NCBI GenBank assembly: GCA_029641185.1
Contig: JAPWGK010000019.1
Coordinates: 124,001 to 188,000, forward strand
Source: Pseudofabraea citricarpa
Taxonomy: Eukaryota; Ascomycota; Leotiomycetes; Helotiales; Dermateaceae
Direction of reading: 5' to 3'
Length of the DNA: 64,000 nucleotides
In this document: one piece after another, positions 13,301 to 23,000 of the stretch
Layout of the letters: the number at the start of each line of letters is the position of its first letter
How positions within the stretch are numbered: the stretch's first letter is position 1
The notes under the pieces: model-generated
What the model was told of the DNA's origin: nothing
The model's database searches: none
The model's input: only the letters and a program-made list of their open reading frames with translations
Program-made: the position numbers and the translations under genes

Positions 13301-13607
13301 GTGGAGACTTTACATCCTCTGGTCTTGCTGGACCACGGAATCTCTGGAAGCTAAAGAGAAAAGAAAGCGGGAAGGTGATAAGGCGAAAGAAGTATGGTAT
13401 CGAGCAATACGATCTTGTCCATGGTCAAAGGAGTTATACATGCTAGGTATGACAGTGTTAAGGGAAGCTGGTATTATGGGATACCGCGAGCTAAAGGAAG
13501 TTGGTAAGGTTATGGCGGAGAAAGAATTGCGGATTCATGTTGATCTAGAAGAGAGGTTGGAAGACTGGGAAGCTCAACAGAAAGCTACGGTTGCACGGTA
13601 CAGATGA
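10320..13607 (+). CDS. NRDE2: NRDE-2 family nuclear RNA regulator (Nrl1-like)
   Basis: Uninterrupted 1095-aa frame starting at ATG 10320. Residues about 1-60 are basic and RS-like (RRRHRSRSRERH). They are followed by the conserved NRDE-2 motif FVIDRKGDVKNLTYGSLHRYDIP and GAGNVLGI (residues about 80-120), then an acidic serine-rich linker. The remainder is HAT/TPR-like helices typical of the family. Known role: partner of the exosome helicase Mtr4, of splicing factors and of heterochromatin silencing (fission yeast Nrl1, metazoan NRDE2); it acts in the nucleus. It is intronless, unlike most neighbours. Its promoter is shared with UTP10. Confidence 0.92.
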   Translation: MSESSRTNIPKFASFRPKPTPPVSDVSQEEKQKRERRGQQPIKADLKDGHRRRHRSRSRERHQNDHVPATKNSVHQLAEETSGLFVIDRKGDVKNLTYGSLHRYDIPQFHRAGAGNVLGISNDVKIDRDHRDEKGIVLLDRRDFISKTREKYVFSRIEKERPRLLKLQPDVEGDMQGAEDDRDFISIEPLKGKKPKGTDDGSGESSASEDDGNNVTNYRSIHGKKKASSRPEDENFRYATDSDSSGSDSGRAIKIDAALRQKGVELSRKVDQFPKDMNAWAALIEHQDALLHSTDRRVTNAEIKSTADIKIHMYEKALGNTTLLKDREMLLSGLMTEGAKIWDLKARSDRWERIARDHIDSIVLWTNYLDFKQSEFSTFRHEEVRKVYTERIKLLVQTLSTASRDKYHLYEQLIYVLLRFTMFIRESGFSELAIAIWQGLLELNFYAPRVDTKNPIDLFRDFWESEVPRIGEQGSLGWSQYVLNPDEAVIPEVVTDEADPASDDLDVFKGWSTAEKARSLSSRNPARTLDEVAEDDPYRVILFSDIEEFLVAIPFKSEDLRDLLINAFFMYCQLPTICIHPAGRGALDTWLRDGLLNGNLLDCDLVWVRSNYLTVNVPSEENAAQDIQTILDTAAPNFATSSTSLFGKLWFRRFKSWRDLYGGDNGPVRYDWLRNILRQLTRTHFNEALAEYYLAFEWANEPGTIKKTAKGLLKEHSSCLRLYNAYAMIEWSKGNKDVAKSVYYAALSMSKSMSEDGGKEAAVLWRSLIWADLEEMDNMTALKHILSIPSATIDNPSETSAATLLKANQYLSSNRDYNISAGHTNHAILYAELLAILEYLTSTSTTEPQSTAQGNITSALSVFTHSSQILMSRNLTSSIAHEKLLQSAARLLFHQARIGPFRPALIRDHLSHFLDIFPHNTIFLSLYTWNESRLRIDARVRSLLSSKILRPENDALSSRLFAIQHEFTTGTTHSVRAAFENAVASTAYKSAAALWRLYILWSCWTTESLEAKEKRKREGDKAKEVWYRAIRSCPWSKELYMLGMTVLREAGIMGYRELKEVGKVMAEKELRIHVDLEERLEDWEAQQKATVARYR

Positions 13608-13764
13608 CAAGAACTTAGCTGAATGTAATAATAAGACCCGGAGTTTTCCTATCGCCTAGCAATTACTAGATCTTATCTTCAAAAGGATTCAACTTCGAAT
13701 CACTTGTGAACTGTAGAATAAAAATTATCGAGTACTTTGATACCTTGAAAAAATATATATAAGG

Positions 13765-13782
13765 ATATACCTATAGGTATAT
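13765..13782. repeat. Perfect 18-bp palindrome
   Basis: ATATACCTATAGGTATAT equals its own reverse complement. A second, interrupted inverted repeat (CCTTG/CAAGG, 13792-13806) follows at once. They could be a cruciform-prone spot, a dimeric factor site or chance in AT-rich DNA. Confidence 0.5.
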
Positions 13783-13916
13783 AACTGACTGCCTTGGTAT
13801 ACAAGGTAAACAGATAGTAATCACTACGTAACAGAAGGAAAACACGAAGGTGTCCGGAGGTACTTACTCTAAAGGTTAATTGATATATGATAAGAGCAAA
13901 AAAAGATTAAGGTAGC

Positions 13917-14249
13917 AAAAACTCCGGGAGCCCCGGACGTGGGGCTCGACCTTAGAAAACCCCAGCTGCCAGCAGCCGTGATTTTTGAAGGGAGTAGACA
14001 GGGTACTAACCAAGGTTGCGCTGTTCCTTAGGACCGGGGAGACCTCTCCCATTGCCATCTTCTCATGGGTGCCGGTACGTTTCTGACTTGTGGCTCAACT
14101 GTTTATCTCAGAACGCTGGATCGTACTCTTACCACCGAGGTGGGAGGATCCTAACCGGACTTTTTACTCGACACGTTAACACGTGGAGACCTTGAGTGAC
14201 GAAACCCGTGGGAGGTAGCTAAGCTCTTTACCACTGAACCAAAGTGGCC
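13917..14249 (-). ncRNA. Candidate Pol III transcript or tRNA-derived SINE-like element
   Basis: Read on the minus strand from 14249, the sequence begins like a tRNA: GGCCACTTTGGTTCAGTGGTAAAGAGC, whose A-box-like core occupies 14241-14226. About 20-30 nt further is a B-box-like GGTTTCGTCAC (14206-14196). A second D-arm-like block (CTCGGTGGTAAGAG) follows near 14141-14128. The far end carries a perfect 7-bp hairpin (GAGCCCC/GGGGCTC, 13928-13947) and then T5 (13921-13917) and T7 (13904-13898) runs. The acceptor stem does not close, so it is not a functional tRNA. It could be a SINE, an unusual Pol III RNA or a tRNA relic; only one copy is visible here. Confidence 0.4.
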
Positions 14250-15067
14250 GACGGTTGTCTCGTTTGAAGGTGAAAGCAATTCCTTTTTTGGATATATAAA
14301 GGTACTGTGGCGCTCTTCTTTGTTCAAAAGCGGTAGGTTGCTCGCTAAACTTAATTAGCGCTACCTCCACAACGTTTCACCGGCGCTGTTGTTTACTCTT
14401 TAAGCTAGGGCTAATCTAGATTACTTTTAAATAATGTAGGGATGCAGCTGATGGCTTTGAAACAGGTTAAGTTCGGTTTCCCAACAAACCTTTGTTTTCC
14501 TGTGGTTTGCTCCTCTTGACTCTTGCAGCTTTATTTAGAATTTCATATTGTGATTCTATCGTTAGTTATATCTTTTGGCTAATCACTTTGGGCAATACAA
14601 AAGATTGTAATAGGTACTTCCAATGTCAATCCCGCAATCATTTTGTTCGGCCCCTTATTGTTGAAAGAGGAGTGGTCAGAATCCTTTTTGTACTACGATG
14701 AAAATTCCATATCGAGAACACAGAATTGGAAGAGTCAAGAAACATCAGCAAACACCAAAACAAGAAAACCAAAAGCTTATCCAATTTGCACCATCTGTAC
14801 CTAGATACAGAATTGTCTTGTGCTGAAGAATAGCGAAGCGACGAGAAACACAAGGCTGTAGAAGCACATGCTTTTCCAGCCTCGTGTCAGACCAAGCCGG
14901 GCACGATGGCTGCAGCAGCCGGCGGACCGTTTATGTGGAGCATGCCGAGCCTACAGCTGCATCACCTCAGGCCATCGAGGTCGGAACCCCAGACCAGACG
15001 CATTCGCTCCCTCGACCCCCCAATACCTCGATTCAATTGACATGCCCACGGTGCACTCGACAGCATC

Positions 15068-16882
15068 ATGGCCGCCGTGCGACGAGGCCACTCGCCTCTG
15101 AAAGTAGACCTGTCTGCAGCCCCTCCATCCGACCTGCCACCCATCTCAGCCCTATTCCTCATCTACTTCGATATCAAGGCTGGCTATACGATCGGCTGGA
15201 AACGAGCGATACCGGGCGTGGAATTGGAGGGCGTCGTCGAATACAAGAGTCTGCCTTCGGGATTGCATACCGTCAAAGAGGATCTGATATATTTTGTTCA
15301 CGAGAATCATGCGGGGCTCAGCGCTTTCATTAATGCGCCGGCCGACGAGGAGTCGAGAAATGCGCGAATGATTGCTGTCGGTGTTATGGTGCCGCTGAGC
15401 TATGGGAGACTGGGCAGGAGTTGGAAGCATGCTGAGAAGTTGAAGGAAATGGCTAGGTAATTTAAACAATCTTTGGGCGATAAAGACCTAGAGCTGACTC
15501 GAATGCGATAGTAAACTTATCGTTGATGAATCGGAGACTAAGATACTAGAAGACTTCTGGGAGGAACATAAATCAGAGGATCCTATCCCAAAGGAGACGG
15601 ACTCTGTACTGGACTCTCCCTCGAGTATAAGATATGAACCTATACGACATATCCCCAAAGGCCATGGCAGAAACAGATCAGCCTCAGATGGCACAGCTTT
15701 ATTACCACCCGGCCAGACACTATCTGCCCATCATCCCGCATGGAGTTTGCCTGCGCTACTCGAGGCATTCGGGCCCTTGATATTCCCCATCCATCGGGCA
15801 GCCCTCCTGCGCAAGAGAATATTGATTACGAGCCATGCGCCCGTGCAAGAGACTTGCAATTTTGGTTGGTAGTTGTTAAACTCGACAAGATGTGAAAGCT
15901 GACGGCATATTTAGTATATAACATATCCATCCTTTCAAATATACCACTGGCAGTGAATGATCTGCTCGCACCCACTGCACCGCCACAAAGACTTCGCCCT
16001 CTCTTCTCAATCGGGGTCCACGATATCCCCTTGCTAGAAGAAGACTTGAAGGCATCAAAATCGTCCTTGGCGACACCAGATATATCAGACGAGAGAGAAG
16101 AGCCTGGGAACGGCTGGATAGCTTGCACCACTGACAGCATCCTCGCGATGAAAAGTGCACTATACGATGTATTAATCACCATGCCACCCCCCTACTCATC
16201 ATCAGCGACGGACAAAGTATGGCCTAAAGTTGAGTCCCCTCAAGGGACTGAGATGAAAGCCACTCAGCGTGATCTCCGACGCTACAAAGCTCTGAGATGG
16301 GGACTGTCCAGACATGCCTCACCACCATCCAGTCCCGAACCACGTCATTCCTCTTCTAGCGCTCGCGATGATCCTATGCTCGATATCCCCGAGACTGAAG
16401 GGATAGTCGAGCCTGTTTCATGGTCGGCCCTTGCATACTCAGGCTTTATGTGGTGGGCGTCCGCCGGAGAAGGCCAAAGACTCGACATCGAATCCGAAAA
16501 CGAGAACGACTCCGACTTACTTTCCGGACTAACCCTATCCCATACCCCTGGCAACGCATCAAGCACACGAACATCCGCCGCGCAGGAAACTGCAATCATT
16601 GCGTACTTCCACCGCTTGACCGGCCAGTTCCTAACTACGATTTCAGATATCGTCGATGCAACAGATTCGGATGATGATCCGGTGGATGAGGAGGACGAGG
16701 AGGACGAGGAACAACAAGGTCCCGCAGTATATGTTACAAGTAACGATGTGTCTAGGATGGGTCTAGATGTATGGAGTGCGAGTGATCACGCTTTTGTAGA
16801 AGACTTGACGCATTTGTATTTTGGTCGCCGAGCACAGGTTGAAGGAAAGAATGTTGATGTGTGTGGTGTTAGGATCTGTTAA
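15068..16882 (+). CDS. DENN-domain protein of the LCHN/DENND11 (DUF4484) type
   Basis: Three exons, 15068-15456, 15512-15864 and 15915-16882 (introns 55 and 50 nt), give 569 aa. The N-terminus contains ISALFLIYFDIKAGYTIGWKR, the upstream-DENN strand pattern, then LPSGLHTVKEDLIYFVH. The second exon has SLPALLEAFGPLIFPIHRAALLRKR and the third joins as CNFVYNISILSNIP. The centre and C-terminus have low-complexity acidic runs (DEEDEEDEE). Family knowledge: DENN proteins act as Rab exchange factors or vesicle-traffic regulators at endomembranes; the exact Rab is unknown. The start was chosen as the only ATG in frame before the uDENN strand; an overlapping frame from 14884 looks like GC-rich shadow. 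Confidence 0.82.
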
Positions 16883-17189
16883 AATTAGTTATGAGGATAC
16901 CGAGTACCTAGGTATGTTTGTTGTGCTGTAGGAATATGGTTTTGTTGATTCTGTTTGTATGCCATTGCCACTTTACAAGAGCAGGAAATTGAACGAAGCG
17001 CTTGTTGGAAAGAATTCCCGAACCGTTCTAATGTACCATGTCACATTCCAGGAGTGAAAAGTATGGAGTCATATTTTGAATTGGAAAAATCCTCATGTGA
17101 AAACGCCGGTTTGGAACCACCAAAAAATGCCTCAACTGCTCCTGATGCCTTGCTCAATTTTGTACAAAAATGCCTTGACAAGCATCTAT
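16883..17189. other. Convergent 3' gap between the DENN gene and SEC63
   Basis: Both neighbours end into this 307-bp segment. It should hold the two 3' UTRs, and I see no other feature. Confidence 0.6.
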
Positions 17190-19432
17190 TTACTCTTCAT
17201 CCGTATCGGTGTTCGTGTCACTGGTATCATCCGCTTCCTCTCCATCTGTGTTGCTCTCATCGTCGCTATCCTCTACAACCGTCTTCTTCTTCTTTTGTGG
17301 AGGTGGAATACCGCCATTCTTCAGCATGCTCATCTGTGCTGCTAATGAATCTGATTCATCTATTAGTAATTGTACGAATATCTGAGTAACTTTGCATGAC
17401 ATACCTTCATCAGGCTCGCTGATCTCTTCATCGGCTACAATCTCTTCCGCCTTGCTGGCTTCCTCAACTACTAAAACCGCTTCCAGCTTGGTGTCAAATC
17501 CAATGTACGAATCACAAACTAGGTTCATCACAAATGTATATTGCCCTGCTTGTGGTGGTGTTTGAAATGTCGCCTTGAGCGTTTGCATGTTGTAGGTCGG
17601 CTTGCCGCTCTCGTCGAAGATTGGTTTCTCAAACGTTGTGTATGTGTGTGTTGCAACAGCCATCTTATCTTGCTTGCTATCTGTCAGGAATAGATGCCAT
17701 CTAGGTGAATAGTGGCGAGCGTAGTATGGAGCAAACGCAAGTGGTAGTTGGTTTGGCTTAACATCTGCGGCTTTCTCGCCCTTGGTGCCTTTCTTCTTCC
17801 GTCCTAGAATTGCGTCGATATCATCTTCATCAGGATCAACGTCTTCCAAGTCAAGCTCGTTGATCTCTGGTACATCCTCGCTTCCGGGGGGGATGAAGCG
17901 ACCCTTGACTACAGCGTTTACGAGCGAACCTGGGGTAATATACTTTTCTCCCGTGACCTTGAAGAAGACCTTCTCAACTTGGAAGCGGGGCAATTGTCTC
18001 ACTACTTTCATCGCTTCAGTATATTGGGCTTCGGTCAAAAGACCTTGGCCGATTGTCAACCTGCGTCGCTTTGCTTCAGTTAATTGCATATACTGTTGTA
18101 ACGTAAGATGTGTCTTGGAATCTCCTTCGACTGCGCGTACGACTTGAGGTGTAAAGTATGGTATCTGTAAGAGTGGCGAAGCTTTTGGAGGGATGGCCTG
18201 GATGAGATTTTGAGTTACGCGGTAAGAGTTAAGAATTGGTTGAACTGTCCCAAAAGCCATGGCGATCGCGGTATAAGATTGGGTTAAAGCATGAGCAATA
18301 GGAGCAACCTGGATCTTTGCTTGATTTAACGCTGGGTCGTTGAGTTCCACACGGCCTAGGTACGCCCAGAGAAGTCCGAGTGCTTTACGTCGCACACCGC
18401 CTTCTAGATCTTCGAGTTTCGCGCGATCTTTCAAATCTAGTCCTCCGGCTAGGGGAGTTGCTTCGCCTTCTGCAAGAATCCGCGCCTCAAGCTTATCCTG
18501 GCCCGATTCCGCTTTATCGCCCTTCAAAACATTTCTGAATTCGACACCTGTGCTTAGTGCAGAAATGATGCCTCCCTCGGTGGTCTTGTCCTCATATTCC
18601 TTGAAAAGATTGTTGGCACTTTCAATAAGGACTTTCTCCTTTGACAAAGCTTGAGTGCCGTACCACCAAACACCAACCAGGTAAGGCAGTAAAACGCCCA
18701 ACAGCAGCCCATAAATGATGATAACATATTTTCCATTTCCACCAGTAATCATGAAGCTGGGAAGTGCAATGCCAATGCTGAAGCTCTGTTTGCCATCGGG
18801 GTGTCCAAATTGGATATAATTATTTCGAATCTCTTCATCCGTGAGCGCTTTGTAGGCTTTTGTGATCTCGACGAAGTGGTTGTTCAACGATTCGAGGGTA
18901 ATGTTCTTTGCAGGGTCTGGTCTGACTTTGTCAGGATGGAATTTTAAAGAGAGTCGCTTGTAGTGTGATTTGATGGCTTTCTCAGTGGCAGACTAGTCGG
19001 AGTTAGATTACCAAATGAGGTAGGAACCAGGATCGCATACCTCTGAAATTCCTAGAATATCATACGGATTCCACAATTTGGGTGTAGACGTTGCGGTGAC
19101 GGCAATCAAGTATGCCATACACGCCATAACAGACCATCCTATTACAACTCCAATTATACTCTTGACTTTCCACTCTCTTCTCTTCTGGGCTTTCTTCTGG
19201 GCATCGATGAGATCAGCATGTTCTGGCCGATAGTCTGACTTTATTCGTGGGGCAGTAGCTCCAGGTTCGGTACTAGGTTTGAGAACACTGTATGTGAAAG
19301 GGACTGTGAAGACGGCGATAATTGTAAAGATGAAGAAGGGGAAGAATTGCCCCTGTGTGTGTCAGTATGCTGTTGAAATTTTGTGTTGTACGAGCATACC
19401 TGTTCATCATAAGAATAATCTGTTCCACTCAT
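17190..19432 (-). CDS. SEC63: Sec63, J-domain subunit of the ER translocon
   Basis: Four exons: 19432-19400, 19352-19041, 18992-17405 and 17359-17190, 700 aa. The order is an N-terminal membrane span (about residues 14-35), a second span (about 75-97), a lumenal J domain with HPD at 134-136, a third span (YVIIIYGLLLGVLLPYLVG), then the cytosolic Sec63/Brl domain and an acidic tail (DDTSDTNTDTDEE). Known role: recruits Kar2/BiP to the Sec61 channel with Sec62/71/72 for post-translational import. The last intron (17360-17404) is 45 nt, has no stop and a poor branch distance, so retention would add 15 residues in frame. Confidence 0.93.
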
Positions 19433-20026
19433 CTTGATTGAATGCGATCACAGATTTGCGAAGGCGGCACCTCTCAAGTAGTGTTTGGCGCGACAGATGT
19501 GCCGTTACTCGAGATTGACGGCAGAGTTTCGATTTGCTCTGAGCTCGCAATCGGGAGGTCCAGATATGGAGTTGGGCGACAAGGGTGGCGGAAAGAGCGA
19601 CTTAAATAAAAGAAATGTGAGGTTGTGTACTAGAATCTGTCCTCAGAAGCGCGCAGATAACTGACATGGTTGTTGCTTTCCCCCAGCGCCGGGGACAGTT
19701 GGCACTAAGCACATTTTAAGCTTAGTTTAGCCTTGCCGGCTAGCCTTGTCACCTGAACGTACTCTCGTACCTAGCGACCAACATCAGGAGACGAGAGATT
19801 TACAACTCATCCTATTACAACTAGGTATGTATAGTCTAACCTGCTACAAAAGCCAACAAGCTGCCACAACCGTCCCGTTTCATTATCGTTCACATCATGC
19901 ACCCTAATATCTACAAGAGAAGAGAAAGTAAAGCACCCAACAAAGATTTGCCCCTCCCAGACCCCAGTGCAAACCATTCCATGTCTCAAACGCCCTCCGA
20001 AATACCTGTAGAACTGGAATACCCCT
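19433..20026. other. SEC63 promoter and 3' flank of the gelsolin-repeat gene
   Basis: No coding potential is seen. SEC63 is read leftward from 19432, so its promoter lies here; the 3' UTR of the DUF4045 gene fills the right end. Confidence 0.5.
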
Positions 20027-23000
20027 TTAATCCTTCATGGCTTCCAGTGCAGCTGTCAGTGGAACTACCCGTAAGCTTCTGCCTCGGCTCAGAGGTGTTG
20101 TTGGTGATTGGATAGTGGGTTGCAATCCACCAGTCCATTTCCGAAATACGCTCTTCAGATCCTTGGGAACTCCCTCAAGAACGCAGTTGGTGATGGGAAC
20201 GAAGGGGCGGTCTTCCATGCTAGCCGCAAGAATGCCGTACTCAGACGCGAAAAGGAGTGCATTATGGAAAGCTGCATATTGCTGTTGAGACCGGGATCCG
20301 ACTATGATGTAGATTTCGAAGAATGCGTCTAGAATGTAGATATTTGAAGGTGATATATCTGCTTGGTTGAACGGGGAGATCTCAACTATCTGCTCGGGGC
20401 TTGATCTGAATAGTGTACTGCCAATTGACGATCGCGCAGAAGGTTTGGCACTGGCTTCCGCACAAAAGAGTCGACCACAGTACTTGTTGTAGCTTGGTTT
20501 GAGTCGCCAATGATCGGCTGACTTGGGAATTGTTGTTGCTGGACCAAATATGTCCAAGAAGTCTGCTGGCTCACTACCGTCTTCAACTTCCTCAACCACG
20601 CCAGTGAGGCCGAAATCCATTCCCAGCAGTCTGGCACAACTAAGCTCATCAATTCCACTGCCCTTGCCTTTCCACAAGTAAGCTTTTCCTGATGGCGCTG
20701 AGACCAAGTAAGGAAAGCCAGAACATAAGCTCGATGGAGCGAAATCCACTTCATCAAATGCAATTTGACCAAAAAATCTACGCCCACAGAGAATATGCGG
20801 TGCCAACGAATCATATTTGTTGGATGAGCCTCTTCGGATGATGAGAATGCCACCAAGAGCCTGAAAGAACTCTGGTGTCTCCTTTCCTTGTTGAACTCTG
20901 ATGAATTTACCACCTGCAGCTTTTGCTTCTTTCTGAGCGACAGTCTGAGCACTGTCTACAGTTGAGATAGGAACATCATCTCCAGCCCAGAAATATGCCT
21001 CTGAGAGTCTCTTGCCAGCTGTATTCTCGAAGTTGTGGATACACAGGTACATGTTGCCTTCAAACAGGATTCTCTCTTGATGACTTGGCACCAGTTGCTT
21101 CTTTCCATCGGCTGAAAGTTGATATAAACTTGATTGTATGGTTTGGACTAGCTGGCCAGGTTCTGGCCTCGACGTCAAAACATGTGCTGTATCAACTTTA
21201 TAGGCTGGCGGTGGCTTGCGATCAATAAAGAAGTTTCCCAGCAACTGAGATGCTTCCGATGTATGCGGGATTGATGAATCTGTTGTTTTTGTGGGACTCG
21301 ATGGGATAATTCCTACATTTGGAGGTGGTGACATGGGACTTTTAATGGGTGGTGTTGGTAAAGGCCGTGAGGATTTCGTGACAGGCTGCAGAACAAGTCC
21401 ATTTGACTTCTCTCTTACTGGAGATGGAGATCGGATAATGGCTCCCTGAGATTCAGGAGTTTCGTCCTTGGTTGGTAATTTGATAGGTGATTTAGCACGG
21501 GGCGGACCGGAAGGAGTATCTGCAGTTGTTGAACGCCCCCAAAGTGCCGTAGCGTTCTTTACGGAAACTACCGATTCAGAGTCCACAGCGCCCTTGGGTG
21601 TTTGAGGAAGGATTTCGCTACCTTTGGAAGGACTTCGTAGAGATGCGGTTGGCGAAGCCATTGTCGTCTGATCGATGTTCTTCATCTTGATTGGGGATAG
21701 AGGCGCCGGTGTCAGCTTTTTGGCAGTCTCGGGAGAAACAACGCTTGGGCTTGGAACTGAAGTCGGTTCAGTCGAACTGGGTGACAGTAGTGGGGATTTG
21801 ACAGGAGGATCTGGTTTTGGCTTAGGTGTCGCTAATTCTGGCAAATCCTGCTTGACTGTTGATTTAGGTGACACAAGAGGTTTCTTCTTGGACTCTGGTT
21901 TTGGCGTGGACATTGGAGAAGCTATTTCGGTTTCGGGCTCGGCTTTAGGCGAAGTGATGCCTTTCGATTTGGGGTCTGGTTTGGGTTCTATTACTTGCTC
22001 TGGCTCTCGAAAGTTTACAGGTGCCTCGCTGGCGTTAGCTTTCTTCGTAGGAGAGAGTGGTTTTGGGGTCCCCAACTGCGCCTCTATCTTGGTATCTAAA
22101 CTCGGGGCTTCTCGAAGAAACTGGCTTCGTCGTTTCATGTCGAGTTTTCGAGGTGAAGACGGTTGAGAGACAGGGATTTCCGTACCAGTCTTGGTAGGCG
22201 ATCTCGGTCGGGATGTCTTTAGTGCTTCAGCAATACTTGCGACTTTACTTGGTGACGCTGGCCGCTCAACCTCTTTGATAGGAGATTTGGGCGTGCTCAA
22301 AGCCTCAGCTAAGCTTGCAACTTTGCTCGGTGATCTCGGCTTGTTGCTCTCAGCTCTTGATGGAGATATAGGTGTAACATTGGTAGGTTTTGGTGTCTCC
22401 TCAAATTTGTCCAACTTTGTGTCTATAGATATGGGAGCAGCAGTTATAGATGTTGTTGGTATCTCCTTCGCAGGTGATGATGAGATGGTTGAGGATTTTG
22501 AAACTGTTTCAGACGACTGATTTGCGGTAGGATCAGTTGATGGTGCCTTTCTTCTAGGTCCGCGAGCGCGGCCTTTAGTCATGTGCGTGAGTTGAGGACC
22601 TGCTTCTGGAGTTTCATGGTTAGTTCCAGAGATACTCGAGCTTGCACTGCGCTGCGAGGTTGCTGGACTTGATGATCTATTAGAGTCACTGGCGGTCGGC
22701 GGTCCTCGAGCTAAGAGACCAGCAAGAGCAGGATTTAGGCGGCCAGCTAGCTTGCCTCCAATTGCAGGCTCTTTTGTCTGCAGACGACCTGGAGAACTCG
22801 TCTCTTTTTGAAGTGTTGCAGGTTTCTTTGTAGGGGTGTCATTTTCAACTGCTCCAATTGACGATATCGAATCGGATCGACCTAGAGCTTGCTTCTTTAC
22901 CAAGGCTTCAGGAAGAGGTGCTGGTATTTCACTTCCACTAGCACTCCTCGTGACCCCTTTGCCTTCTGACTGTGCTTTCTTGAAGTCTTCTTTCTTTTTC

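Larger units (their letters stand above)
13608..15067. other. 1.46-kb gene-free region with odd tRNA-like DNA
   Basis: No frame here looks coding. The left part is AT-rich with a perfect 18-bp palindrome at 13765-13782. The middle holds a Pol III-like element (separate entry). The right part is upstream DNA of the DENN gene. Codon structure and splice signals are absent throughout. Confidence 0.55.

Noticed and set aside
14884..15333. Overlapping frame upstream of and inside the DENN gene first exon
   Set aside because: The frame is shifted and GC-driven, with no homology pattern. The uDENN frame from 15068 is clearly the coding one.
20386..20952. 188-codon minus-strand frame inside the gelsolin-repeat gene
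   Set aside because: It is a shifted shadow of the gelsolin-domain coding sequence.
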